NCBI RefSeq assembly: GCF_018362775.1
Contig: NZ_JAGYXY010000005.1
Coordinates: 105,710 to 169,709, forward strand
Length of the DNA: 64,000 bases
DNA from: Alistipes montrealensis
GTDB taxonomy: Bacteria > Bacteroidota > Bacteroidia > Bacteroidales > Rikenellaceae
Direction of reading: 5' to 3'
Part shown: piece after piece, positions 33,708 through 41,963 of the stretch
How the letters are laid out: each line of letters starts with the position of its first letter
Position numbering within the stretch: position 1 is the stretch's first letter
The notes under the pieces: generated by a model
The model's database searches: none
The model's input: only the letters and a program-made list of their open reading frames with translations
What the model was told of the DNA's origin: nothing
Position numbers and translations under genes: made by a program

Positions 33708-34187
33708 TTACTGCCGCTCCCAGGTCTCGAAAGCAAAGGGCCAGGGATAATCCTTGCCGCAGGGGAACGATTCCGAGGCCACGAGCCGCCACTCCCGTTC
33801 GTCCCACTCCGGGAAGCGCGTATCACCCTCATAGGCATGGAAAACGCGCGTCAGGTAGAACCGCCGGGCCAGCGGCAGAGCTTCGGCATAGATTTGCGCC
33901 CCGCCGATCACGAAAACCTCCTCGCCGGCCGGAAACAGCGCCACGGCCTCCTCCAGCGAATGCACCACCGTGCAGCCCGCAATTTCGACCGCCTGCCGCG
34001 TAATCACGACATTCGTTCGGTTGGGAAGCGGACGCCCGAGCGATTCGTAGGTCTTCCGGCCCATAATCACGGCATGGCCCGTCGTCGTGGCCTTGAAATG
34101 CTTCAGGTCCTCGGAAATATGCCACAACAGGGCATTCTTATCGCCGATAACGCCGTTCTCGGCAACGGCAACGATGATTGAGATCAT
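33708..34187 (-). CDS. folA: Dihydrofolate reductase
   Basis: 159 residues from ATG at 34187, standard DHFR size. It regenerates tetrahydrofolate after the thymidylate synthase reaction. Motifs: ISIIVAVAENGVIGDKNALL with the Trp of LLWHISEDLKHF, NADPH-binding VIMGRKTYESLGRPLPNRTN, and FVIGGAQIYAEAL. The acidic active-site residue is Glu in HISEDLKHF. It overlaps the HAD gene by 4 bp and is the last gene of the thyA-HAD-folA unit. Confidence 0.96.
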   Translation of the reverse strand: MISIIVAVAENGVIGDKNALLWHISEDLKHFKATTTGHAVIMGRKTYESLGRPLPNRTNVVITRQAVEIAGCTVVHSLEEAVALFPAGEEVFVIGGAQIYAEALPLARRFYLTRVFHAYEGDTRFPEWDEREWRLVASESFPCGKDYPWPFAFETWERQ

Positions 34188-34831
34188 AATTCGAACAAGT
34201 CCGTAATGCGTTCTCCGCAGCTCAGGTAATATGCCTGCCATCCCTGGCTGCGGGCCGCAGAGACGTTGGCTTGGTTGTCGTCGATAAACAAAAGTTTTCC
34301 GGCAGACAGCCCGATCTCCCGGGCGACGTGACGGTAGATTTCGGGATCGGGTTTACGCAGGTGTAATTCGTCCGAATAGAAGCAGCGCACGAACAGGTCG
34401 TCGAACCGTCCCCCGAACTGCTTGCCGAACAACTCCCGAAAATAAACGCGATGCGGCAGGTTCGTATTGCTCAGCAGGTAGACCGGACAATGCCGCCCCA
34501 GTTCCCGGATCAACGCCACACGGCGCTCGTCGAAGGGCAGCAGCATTGCGTTCCAGGCGTCCCGTACCGAAGCGTCGCTGACAGCCCCTGCGGCGGGATA
34601 CTCGCTGCGAAACGCCCGGATAAATCCGGCCCAGTCGAGCAAGCCCAGTTCGAGATCGCAGAAAACCGACGCTTTGCCGGCCACAATATCCTGCACATCG
34701 ATCGTCGCAGCGCTCAACCGGCTCAACGCCGCGAGGGAGCGCTCGATATCGATATCGAGGACGACACCTCCCAGATCGAAAACAAGGGCTTCGACGCTTT
34801 CGGGCAAAACAGCCGGAATCGAAATCTTCAT
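34184..34831 (-). CDS. HAD-superfamily phosphatase (YihX-type)
   Basis: 215 residues. HAD motif I is LVFDLGGVVLDIDIERS, motif II VYLLSNTN, and motifs III/IV show the Lys of LRKPDPEIYR and LFIDDNQANVSAARSQGW. The Gly-Gly form of motif I and the cap size fit subfamily IA phosphatases such as YihX (sugar or nucleotide phosphates). It lies between thyA (11 bp) and folA (overlap), so a nucleotide-related substrate is possible but unproven. Confidence 0.9.
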   Translation of the reverse strand: MKISIPAVLPESVEALVFDLGGVVLDIDIERSLAALSRLSAATIDVQDIVAGKASVFCDLELGLLDWAGFIRAFRSEYPAAGAVSDASVRDAWNAMLLPFDERRVALIRELGRHCPVYLLSNTNLPHRVYFRELFGKQFGGRFDDLFVRCFYSDELHLRKPDPEIYRHVAREIGLSAGKLLFIDDNQANVSAARSQGWQAYYLSCGERITDLFEL

Positions 34832-34842
34832 CTATCGGAATG

Positions 34843-35736
34843 TTAAAATGACATCGGGGCCTTGATCGCAGGCCACGGATCGTAGCCTTCGAGCGTGAAA
34901 TCTTCGTAACGGAAATCGAAAACCGATTTCACATCGGGATTCAACCGTAGCCGCGGCAGCGGACGCGGCGTGCGTGCAAGCTGCTCGTCGACCTGCTCCA
35001 GGTGATTCAGGTAGAGGTGCGTGTCGCCCAGCGTATGGACGAACTCGCCGGGCTGCAAACCGCATACCTGGGCCATCATTGCGGTCAGCAGGGCGTAGGA
35101 GGCGATGTTGAACGGCACTCCGAGGAATGTATCGGCGCTGCGCTGGTACAATTGGCACGACAGCCGCCCTTCGGCCACATAGAACTGAAACAGCACATGA
35201 CACGGCGGCAGGGCCATCTCTTCGATTTCGGCGACGTTCCACGCCGAGACGATGATTCGGCGCGATTCGGGATTACGGCGGATCAGGTCGACCGCCTGGG
35301 CAATCTGATCGACGAAACCGCCGTCGGGCCTAGGCCACGAACGCCACTGGTAACCGTAGACGTGGTTCAGATCACCGAAGCGGTAACCCTCGACGGGCGA
35401 CTCGACGCCCGCCGCCGAAAGAAAGGTCTCCCGGTCGACGGGCAGCACCCCGTGGCGCACACACAATTCGTTGTAATAACGGTAAGCGTCGTTGTCCCAG
35501 ATGTGGACGCCGTTGTCGACGAGGTATTTGATATTGGTCTCCCCTTTCAAAAACCACAACAGTTCGTGGATCACGCCTTTGAGGAAAACCTTCTTGGTCG
35601 TCAGCAGCGGGAACCCGGCTCCCAGGTCGAAGCGCATCTGGTGACCGAAAATCCCTTTGGTCCCGGTTCCGGTGCGGTCGCCCCGCACGACGCCTTCTTC
35701 CTTGATCCGGCGCAGCAAATCGAGGTATTGTTTCAT
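34843..35736 (-). CDS. thyA: Thymidylate synthase
   Basis: 297 residues, slightly longer than the 264-residue E. coli enzyme because of an insertion around residues 85-115. It methylates dUMP with methylene-THF. Seen directly: [34 protein letters not shown], the nucleophile Cys in [34 protein letters not shown] and [10 protein letters not shown]. It sits with folA in the expected folate-cycle partnership. An 88 bp gap separates it from lpxH. Confidence 0.97.
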   Translation of the reverse strand: MKQYLDLLRRIKEEGVVRGDRTGTGTKGIFGHQMRFDLGAGFPLLTTKKVFLKGVIHELLWFLKGETNIKYLVDNGVHIWDNDAYRYYNELCVRHGVLPVDRETFLSAAGVESPVEGYRFGDLNHVYGYQWRSWPRPDGGFVDQIAQAVDLIRRNPESRRIIVSAWNVAEIEEMALPPCHVLFQFYVAEGRLSCQLYQRSADTFLGVPFNIASYALLTAMMAQVCGLQPGEFVHTLGDTHLYLNHLEQVDEQLARTPRPLPRLRLNPDVKSVFDFRYEDFTLEGYDPWPAIKAPMSF

Positions 35737-35824
35737 GGTCTAAATCGATAGGATCGTTATTTGTTATTCCCCGTTCCCCGGGAAAGTCGTTTGAATACCG
35801 CCCCAAACAGCACCCGGCCGGGTT

Positions 35825-36601
35825 TTATCTCGTATACATTTTCAACGTCAGCTCCCCCGTCCCGTCGAGCACCGCATAGGAGGGATTTTCAGCCCAGCAA
35901 CCGAGGTTCACCACGTGCAGCCGCCCGTCGCGGTAGTCGCGCGGGAAATGCATGTGCCCGAAGACGAAGTGATCGACTTCGTGCGTCTCGGCGTATTCGC
36001 GGGCATATGCGATCAGCGGCTCGGTATGCGGCTCGCCGCAAGGCCCCGTATAGGGTTCGGTCATCATGGTTCCGCGGGCCGACTCTGCGTTGTGTCCTTT
36101 GCGCGATTTGCCGCTCCACCAGGAGCCGAAGCGCAGCGCCCAGTCGGGGTGTACGCCCCACGAAAAGAGCCATTTCAGCGTCCGCGAACGGAATATGCGG
36201 TTCAGGAGTTTGAGCATCGGCATGCCGTCGATGTTCATGTTGTCGCCGTGGGCGATAAAGATTTTTTTACCGGAAAGGGTCAGGACCTGCGGGGAAGTAT
36301 AGATTTCGAGCCCGCATTCACGCGTGAGGTAGTCGCCGACCCACATATCGTGGTTACCCGTGAAGAAGACCACCCTTACACCCCGGTCGGTCAGCTCGGC
36401 CAGTTTGCCCAGCGTCCGCACGAAGCCCTTGGGGACCACGCGGCGGTATTCGAACCAGAAGTCGAAGATATCCCCGACCAGAAAAATCGCCTCCGCATCC
36501 CGGGCCGCAGCGTCGAGCCATGCGACGAAACGCCGTTCGACCGCCCGCGCAGACTTGTCGTCACCCGCCCCCAAATGTATGTCGGATGCGAAATAATACA
36601 T
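35825..36601 (-). CDS. lpxH: UDP-2,3-diacylglucosamine diphosphatase (LpxH-type)
   Basis: 258 residues, calcineurin-like metallophosphoesterase. The metal-binding series is complete: DIHLGAG, GDIFDFWFEY, GNHDMWVGDY, AHGDNMN and FGHMHFPRD. LpxH releases UMP to give lipid X, the fourth step of lipid A synthesis, at the inner face of the membrane. Its ATG overlaps the stop of the upstream thioredoxin-fold gene by 1 bp. The assignment over other UDP-diacylglucosamine hydrolases rests on motif order and on the phylum. Confidence 0.9.
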   Translation of the reverse strand: MYYFASDIHLGAGDDKSARAVERRFVAWLDAAARDAEAIFLVGDIFDFWFEYRRVVPKGFVRTLGKLAELTDRGVRVVFFTGNHDMWVGDYLTRECGLEIYTSPQVLTLSGKKIFIAHGDNMNIDGMPMLKLLNRIFRSRTLKWLFSWGVHPDWALRFGSWWSGKSRKGHNAESARGTMMTEPYTGPCGEPHTEPLIAYAREYAETHEVDHFVFGHMHFPRDYRDGRLHVVNLGCWAENPSYAVLDGTGELTLKMYTR

Positions 36602-37743
36602 TATTTGGTCAGTTCATCCAGTTTTGCTTCGAGACTCTTGCCGTAGATGTTCTTGGCCACGATCGTGCCCTCCTTGTCGATCAGGAAGTTCGCCGGAAGC
36701 CGCTGTACATTGTAGAGACCCAGCGCCACGGAAGCGCGCCCGCGCAGGTCGCTGACCGAAACCCAGGGCAGTTGCTGCTCCTGCACGGCCGTGATCCACA
36801 GGGGCTTCGACGTATCGACAGCCACCTGATAAACCTCGAATCCGACGGGGGCGTCGGTGTATTTCTTATACACCTCCTTCAGGTCTGCGTTCAGCGCGTT
36901 GCTCGTCCCGAGTTCCGCGGACCAGAAGTCCAGCAGCACGACCTTCCCGGCCAGCGACGAGAGTTTGATCTTCTTGCCGTAAATATCGGTCATCTCGATA
37001 TCCGGATGGCGGGCTTCGGTGATCTGCGAGGAGAGGCTGATGCGCGCGTCCATACGGGCGATCTCGGCCAGCAGCGACTGCAGGTAAGGCGACTCGGGAT
37101 AGGTCTCTTCGAGAGCCTCGGCAACGGTACGGTAGTAGACCACGTCGCTGTCGCCGTTGAAGAGGTATGTATCGCCCGGAAGCCGCTGATAGAGGGCGTA
37201 AACCGCCGCCAGCGACGACTTGTGCTCGATGATGAACCGCAACTGCTCGCGGCGGATGCGGTAGTATTCGGCCGTGTACTCCTTGATCAGCGTCTTACGC
37301 TCCTCCTCCGAAAGGTTCGTGCGCGCAAACTGCATGCCCATGTTCTCCAACTGTTGGGCCCCGGTGACGAAAGCCTGGTAGAACTGGCGCAGCAACTCCG
37401 ACTCGGCGGAACCCTCCACCGTGTAGTTGCGGATAATGCTGCCCACGGAACTGACCGTCACCCGGTCGCCGCCGGCGATAAGCAGCGGGATACGCTCACC
37501 GTCGTAGATCACATTATATAAGGAGGGATTTTTCGCTACACCCGTAAGTTCCATGCGGTAACTGCCGTCCGCGGCCAATGCCGCCGAGTCCACGACCGAC
37601 TGAGTCAGCGGCAGAACCTGCTCCAGATAGATATTTTTCGCGTCGCCGCCGACAAAGCGGCCCGAAATCCTCACTTTCGACGACTGGCAGCCGCACATCA
37701 GGGCAGCGGTCGTAAGCGTTACGAAAAGCGTTTGCTTGTTCAT
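36601..37743 (-). CDS. TlpA-like thioredoxin-fold lipoprotein lacking CxxC
   Basis: 380 residues. A lipobox is present (LTTAALMCGC, Cys19). A DUF4369-like N-terminal domain covers about 25-125 (VRISGRFVGGDAKNIYLEQV), and a helical middle region about 125-235. The C-terminal TlpA/AhpC-type fold (about 245-380) has KVVLLDFWSAELGTSNA where the active family has WASWCGPC; both Cys are missing. The cis-Pro region is retained (NVQRLPANFLIDKEGTIVAK). It therefore cannot do normal thiol exchange and may act as a binding or chaperone protein. The promoter is at 37773-37804, with lpxH co-transcribed. Confidence 0.88.
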   Translation of the reverse strand: MNKQTLFVTLTTAALMCGCQSSKVRISGRFVGGDAKNIYLEQVLPLTQSVVDSAALAADGSYRMELTGVAKNPSLYNVIYDGERIPLLIAGGDRVTVSSVGSIIRNYTVEGSAESELLRQFYQAFVTGAQQLENMGMQFARTNLSEEERKTLIKEYTAEYYRIRREQLRFIIEHKSSLAAVYALYQRLPGDTYLFNGDSDVVYYRTVAEALEETYPESPYLQSLLAEIARMDARISLSSQITEARHPDIEMTDIYGKKIKLSSLAGKVVLLDFWSAELGTSNALNADLKEVYKKYTDAPVGFEVYQVAVDTSKPLWITAVQEQQLPWVSVSDLRGRASVALGLYNVQRLPANFLIDKEGTIVAKNIYGKSLEAKLDELTK

Positions 37744-37772
37744 TTACTATCGTTTTCGCGGTTAATGGAGAA

Positions 37773-37804
37773 CAAAGATAATACAAACCGGGTGGAGTGC
37801 CAAA
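37773..37804 (-). promoter_or_regulatory. Promoter of the TlpA-like gene and lpxH
   Basis: Minus strand: TTTG (37804-37801), 20 bp, TATCTTTG (37780-37773), 30 bp before the ATG. Confidence 0.8.
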
Positions 37805-37810
37805 TTTATT

Positions 37811-37840
37811 TTGAGCGCCCCGGGGTACTGTTTATCTTTG
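37811..37840 (+). promoter_or_regulatory. Rightward promoter without an obvious gene
   Basis: TTG 37811-37813, 19 bp, TATCTTTG 37833-37840. It faces the 3' end of the DUF4290 gene and would give an antisense transcript; the only start codon nearby (37863) opens a 23-codon frame. Confidence 0.55.
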
Positions 37841-37873
37841 TAAAGATAATGATTTTCCGCATATGCGCACCAT

Positions 37874-38572
37874 TTATTTCGACGAATTACGGTGCTGTCC
37901 GTTGTTTTTCGTGAAATTGCGGTACGGTTGCTGATTACGGTTTTTCTGCTGCCGCTGCTGCTGATGAGGCTGGCGGTGCTGCTGTGCGCCCTTCTGGGGA
38001 CGCGCCGAAAAGGGCTGTTTATAGTCGCTTCGGAGATTATTTAAGGCAACTTCGTCGATTTGAATGGCACCGCCGGACATTCGTTTGATGTCTTTTACGA
38101 TCACTTCGTTGTTGGGGTGCTCCTGGTTGTATTCGTAACTCTTCGTGCGCATGTAGCGGGCCAGGTTGTCGACCGTCCGGGCAACGGCCTGCGGATTGCG
38201 TTCGCCGGCAAGATTATGAATCATCCGCTCGACGTATTTGCCATAATGTTTATAGGTGATACGCCCCTGCGAATAGGGCATCCGGCGGGGTGAAACGGTT
38301 AGTTCCTGACGCGACGGCTGGGGATAGGGAGAGTCCACATCCAACTGGAAATCAGACATAATAAAGAGGTGATCCCAGAGTTTGTGGGTAAAGTCGGCCG
38401 TATCGCGCAACAGGGGGTTCAGGTTGCCCATCACGGCAATCACGGCCCGGGCCTGACGGTTGCGCTCGCGGCGGTCTTCGATCTCCAGCAGCGAGTCGAT
38501 CATCTCCTGGATATGGCGCCCGTATTCGGGCAGGTACAACTTGCGTCGTGTGTAATTATAATTCTTCTTCAT
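37874..38572 (-). CDS. DUF4290 domain-containing protein
   Basis: 232 residues, cytoplasmic. The conserved DUF4290 part (about 1-175) contains LYLPEYGRHIQEMIDSLLEI, LRDTADFTHKLWDHLFIMSD and YGKYVERMIHNLAGE. The C-terminal 50 residues are a low-complexity tail rich in Gln, His, Asn and Arg (QPHQQQRQQKNRNQQPYRNF), probably disordered and possibly RNA-binding. The family is restricted to Bacteroidetes and its function is unknown. No promoter was identified; the upstream 280 bp is shared with the divergent sigma-54 activator gene. Confidence 0.87.
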   Translation of the reverse strand: MKKNYNYTRRKLYLPEYGRHIQEMIDSLLEIEDRRERNRQARAVIAVMGNLNPLLRDTADFTHKLWDHLFIMSDFQLDVDSPYPQPSRQELTVSPRRMPYSQGRITYKHYGKYVERMIHNLAGERNPQAVARTVDNLARYMRTKSYEYNQEHPNNEVIVKDIKRMSGGAIQIDEVALNNLRSDYKQPFSARPQKGAQQHRQPHQQQRQQKNRNQQPYRNFTKNNGQHRNSSK

Positions 38573-38697
38573 ATTGTATTTGCGGTCCGGCGCACTGTTG
38601 CAATTCGTCCGCCGAAGCCTCCGGCAGGGCCATTGCGATAGACCTGTTCAAGACGTTTTTCCGGGTTTTCCGCACCTCGTGGCCGGACCAGCCGAAA

Positions 38698-38750
38698 TTG
38701 GTTTTACACCGCAGAATGCCCTAACTTTGGGACACGGGCAGTGTAAAACC
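38698..38750 (+). promoter_or_regulatory. Promoter flanked by a 10 bp palindrome, upstream of the sigma-54 activator
   Basis: TTG 38698-38700, 21 bp, TAACTTTG 38722-38729. A perfect inverted repeat GGTTTTACAC (38700-38709) / GTGTAAAACC (38741-38750) encloses the -7 box and start site, as an operator or DNA-looping site would. A further short hairpin CGGTG-TTTTT-CACCG lies at 38806-38820 in the leader. Confidence 0.55.
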
Positions 38751-38854
38751 GGGTGTGAATAAACCGGAATCTTCCGGCCTTCACCAAGGCTTCACCTGCT
38801 TAAGTCGGTGTTTTTCACCGGCAAAATTACGTAAAATTTCAGGAAAAACAAGCT

Positions 38855-39991
38855 ATGGCAAAGGTTTTAATTCTGGACCAATCAAAAAGTGTGCGAAACA
38901 TTCTGCGCGAACGGTTGGAGTATGAAGGTTTTTCGACGGAAGCCGTCGAGAACGAGGCTGCGGCCTCGGTGTTGTGTGAAAAGATTCCGTTCGACGTGAT
39001 CCTGTCCGATACGGAATGCAAAGTCCCGGACGCAGGCATACCGTTCATAGCGCTTTCGTCCGACACCTCGATCGATACCGCGCTCCAGGCCGTACGCAAC
39101 GGCGCGCAGGATTTCCTCACCAAACCCATCGACATGAACCGGCTGCTGCAATCGCTGCACCGTACCATCGACAACCCCGCACCCGCACAGGCAGCCCCTC
39201 AACAGGCTCCCGCAAGGCGCAGCCGCCGCGCACACCCCTCGCAGGCGGAACAGATCATCGGCATCTCGCCCGAAATCGAACATGTCCGCCGGCTGATCGA
39301 CAAGGTGGCCCCGTGCGAGGCCCGCGTGCTGATCACGGGCGAAAACGGCACGGGCAAAGAGCTCGTGGCCCGCTGGCTCCATGCCAAGAGTGTCCGTGCT
39401 GCGGCCCCGTTCGTCGAGGTCAACTGTGCGGCCATCCCTTCGGAGCTGATCGAGAGCGAACTCTTCGGCCACGAGCGCGGAGCCTTCACCTCAGCCGTCA
39501 AACAGCGCAAAGGCAAGTTCGAGCAGGCCGACGGCGGCACACTCTTCATGGACGAAATCGGCGACATGTCGCTGGCGGCGCAGGCCAAAGTCCTGCGGGC
39601 CCTGCAGGAGAGCCGCATCAGCCGCGTGGGCAGCGACAAGGACATCGAAGTCAACGTGCGGGTGGTGGCGGCCACGAACAAGAACCTCCGCGAGGAGATC
39701 CAGAAGGGCAACTTCCGCGAGGACCTCTACCACCGCCTGGCGGTGATCGTGGTGCGGGTTCCGCCGCTGCGCGAACACGCCGGGGACATCCCGGCGCTCG
39801 TCGACCACTTCATCCGCACGATCGCGGCCGAATACGACTCTGCGCCGAAGCAGATCGACGCCGACGCGCTGGCGGCCCTGCAACGGATGCAGTGGAGCGG
39901 CAATATCCGCGAACTGAGAAACGTCATCGAGCGGCTGATCATCCTCTCCGGGGAGCGCATCACAGCCCAGGACGTGAAAGAGTACTGCTGA
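38855..39991 (+). CDS. Sigma-54 interacting response regulator without HTH
   Basis: 378 residues. The receiver-like domain (1-105) keeps the phosphate-accepting Asp (FDVILSDTECKVPD) and the Lys (FLTKPID), but the acidic pair at the N-terminus is reduced to DQ (VLILDQSKSV). A Pro/Ala-rich linker leads to an AAA+ sigma-54 activation domain (about 130-370): Walker A ITGENGTGKE, Walker B TLFMDEIGD, and a GAFTSA loop in place of GAFTGA. The protein stops right after the AAA+ domain (ERITAQDVKEYC), with no Fis-type helix-turn-helix. It may work with another DNA-bound protein or from solution. Confidence 0.92.
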   Translation: MAKVLILDQSKSVRNILRERLEYEGFSTEAVENEAAASVLCEKIPFDVILSDTECKVPDAGIPFIALSSDTSIDTALQAVRNGAQDFLTKPIDMNRLLQSLHRTIDNPAPAQAAPQQAPARRSRRAHPSQAEQIIGISPEIEHVRRLIDKVAPCEARVLITGENGTGKELVARWLHAKSVRAAAPFVEVNCAAIPSELIESELFGHERGAFTSAVKQRKGKFEQADGGTLFMDEIGDMSLAAQAKVLRALQESRISRVGSDKDIEVNVRVVAATNKNLREEIQKGNFREDLYHRLAVIVVRVPPLREHAGDIPALVDHFIRTIAAEYDSAPKQIDADALAALQRMQWSGNIRELRNVIERLIILSGERITAQDVKEYC

Positions 39992-40516
39992 TCAGAACTG
40001 AAACCCGATTTGCAGCAGGAGCGAGCCGTGACTCAGCTTTTCAGCGAACTGTGCCGAGAAATAAGACCCGTCGTACCTGCGGAGCCGTTCCAGCTTCTGC
40101 AATTCGTAACCCGCAGCGACAAATATCCGCCGCCCGCCGCGCAACGCATACTGCACACCGACGGCGGGACTCAACAAAAAACCGCCCTTCGCCTCTTTCT
40201 GCAGAGCAAAAGCATATCCGGCGGCGCACCCGGCATAGGGCGTGAAGCGGCGGGGCCGCAGGAGCAGCAGCCGCGCTTCGGCGTAGAGCGGAATCAAAGT
40301 CTTCTCATAACGGGAAATCCCCGTTCCGGCGCCCGTCCAAAAACGGGCGCTTATTTTATAATACCCCGCCGCACGCCACACGAAGGGCGTCGAAGCAGGT
40401 TCGTTCAGGGCAATGCCCACACCCAGGGCTGTCGAGTAAGCGAAGCGCGACTCGGACTGTCCCGAGGCGGTCACGGCAGCAAGCACCGCCGCCAGCAGGA
40501 AAACAGCGCTTTTCAT
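39992..40516 (-). CDS. Exported small beta-barrel protein, unknown
   Basis: 174 residues with signal peptide MKSAVFLLAAVLAAVTASGQ. The remainder consists of amphipathic strands typical of small outer-membrane barrels (FWTGAGTGISRYEKT, FTPYAGCAAGYAFALQKE, RIFVAAGYELQKL) and ends in Phe (LLLQIGFQF), the usual barrel C-terminus. No enzyme motif is seen. Its ATG overlaps the stop of the DUF2271 lipoprotein gene by 4 bp, so the two are probably made together. It converges with the sigma-54 activator gene, whose stop is adjacent. Confidence 0.75.
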   Translation of the reverse strand: MKSAVFLLAAVLAAVTASGQSESRFAYSTALGVGIALNEPASTPFVWRAAGYYKISARFWTGAGTGISRYEKTLIPLYAEARLLLLRPRRFTPYAGCAAGYAFALQKEAKGGFLLSPAVGVQYALRGGRRIFVAAGYELQKLERLRRYDGSYFSAQFAEKLSHGSLLLQIGFQF

Positions 40517-41235
40517 CGGATGCAGACGGTGATGCGTTTCACGATGCGGAGCGCCGTCGTCAGTCCCGAAAGGTCATCGTAAACCGCCCCGCAACTGCCA
40601 TCGGGACTACTGTGTCCCAACAATACGGCTTCGAACTCCCGTTCGCCCGACGACAGGTCGACCTCCGCGGCATAGACCAGCGCAGGCTGTCCGCTGCCGT
40701 TTTTCCCGCCCGAATAGCCGGGGTCGCCTTCCCGGGCCGACGCAGGATAAGCCTCGTTGAAATCGGTCGAGTGGTTGACCTCGACCTTCACCACAAAATG
40801 TGTCAACCCTTCGGCAGGCGACAGTTTCAGGTCGAACGAACCGCGCGGCGTAGCTCCCGAAATACCGTCGGTCAGCGGCTTGTCCTTCGTCGGCAGGTAA
40901 AGCCCGTCGGCGTACCGTACACCCCGGGCGTGACACCAATGGGGCAAAGCCTCTGCACGGCGGCTGCCCCCGGCCATGGTCCACGACTGGGTGGCGATCT
41001 TGTGGCTCACGTAGACCGTCGCGAGATAAGTGCCCGCCGTGTCTTCCACCCACACCGCAACCTGCGGCGCATTTTTCTTTTTCATCCCCATGAACAGCGG
41101 ATAGTCGTGCAGCCACGCATCTCCCTGCTCGACGACCACTTTCAGGCTTCCCTGCCCGTACCCGACCAGTTCCTTGTCGCACCCGGCGAACAACACCAAA
41201 GGCAAAATCCATCCTAATCCCATTTTTCGCATCAT
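40513..41235 (-). CDS. DUF2271 domain-containing lipoprotein
   Basis: 240 residues from ATG at 41235 (MMRKMGLGWILPLVLFAGC, lipobox Cys19; the next codon, also Met, is an equal candidate). The DUF2271 pattern is clear: GSLKVVVEQGDAWLHDYPLF, APQVAVWVEDTAGTYLATVY, and SHKIATQSWTMAGGSRRAEA with WCHARG. The family is periplasmic, often beside flavin-transferase or iron-reductase genes, with no established activity. It is followed by the overlapping barrel gene. Confidence 0.83.
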   Translation of the reverse strand: MMRKMGLGWILPLVLFAGCDKELVGYGQGSLKVVVEQGDAWLHDYPLFMGMKKKNAPQVAVWVEDTAGTYLATVYVSHKIATQSWTMAGGSRRAEALPHWCHARGVRYADGLYLPTKDKPLTDGISGATPRGSFDLKLSPAEGLTHFVVKVEVNHSTDFNEAYPASAREGDPGYSGGKNGSGQPALVYAAEVDLSSGEREFEAVLLGHSSPDGSCGAVYDDLSGLTTALRIVKRITVCIR

Positions 41236-41300
41236 TTTAATTCGTTTATAATATGTTACCAACAAGTAACATTTCCGTCAAAAAAAAGCCGCACCGACGG

Positions 41301-41912
41301 CTACGACTTCAGGATCGCATCGACAAGCCGGTCTATCCCCTGTCCGATCCGCTCCCAGCCTGCATCTTCCTGCAACGAAATGCCGTTGTAAACGGGACAG
41401 AACTCCCCGAGCAAGACCAGGTAGGTCACCGACGCCGACAGCAGTGAAGCCAGCGGGGCTATCTGCTCTTCCGGATGGCCCGTCACGACGCAAACCCGGC
41501 GGATCAACTCCCGCCCGACCTGCTCGCGCTGTTCGCGCAGGCGCACGATCAGCTCGTTATCCGACGACAATTCCCACCGGTACAACCGTTTCAGCGTCGC
41601 ATCCCCGCGGAGCCGCGCAATCTGCTCCCGGAACGTCCGCTTCAGGAACTCCGGCAACTCCCCGCGGTCCGGAAGGTCCTGCGGAAAATTCAGCCACAGG
41701 TCGTAACGCCGGATATAGGCCGCCAGCAAGCCCTCCACCGAGCCGAAATAGCGATACACCAGAATCTTGGAAACGCCCGACCGGGCGGCAACCGCGTTGA
41801 CCCCGATCTTCTCGAATCCGTTCTCCCGGACCAGTTCGCCCACCGTATCGACCAAACGCCGTTCGGTCGCTTCCCGGTCGCGCTCTGCTGTTATTTTTCG
41901 GCTTGTTACCAT
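41301..41912 (-). CDS. TetR/AcrR-family transcriptional regulator
   Basis: 203 residues. The N-terminal TetR helix-turn-helix is at about 17-62 (LVDTVGELVRENGFEKIGVN, then AVAARSGVSKILVYRYFGSV). A helical ligand domain follows. A consensus promoter lies at 41920-41951, so transcription should begin only a few bases before the ATG at 41912 and the message may be leaderless. The target genes are not obvious; the DUF2271 unit downstream is on the same strand 66 bp away. Confidence 0.9.
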   Translation of the reverse strand: MVTSRKITAERDREATERRLVDTVGELVRENGFEKIGVNAVAARSGVSKILVYRYFGSVEGLLAAYIRRYDLWLNFPQDLPDRGELPEFLKRTFREQIARLRGDATLKRLYRWELSSDNELIVRLREQREQVGRELIRRVCVVTGHPEEQIAPLASLLSASVTYLVLLGEFCPVYNGISLQEDAGWERIGQGIDRLVDAILKS

Positions 41913-41919
41913 TCGGGAA

Positions 41920-41951
41920 CAAATGTAAGGCGTAAAAACGGATTCTGCAAA
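41920..41951 (-). promoter_or_regulatory. Promoter of the TetR gene
   Basis: Minus strand: TTTG (41951-41948), 20 bp, TACATTTG (41927-41920), only 8 bp upstream of the annotated start codon. Confidence 0.75.
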
Positions 41952-41963
41952 TTTTTCCGGATT

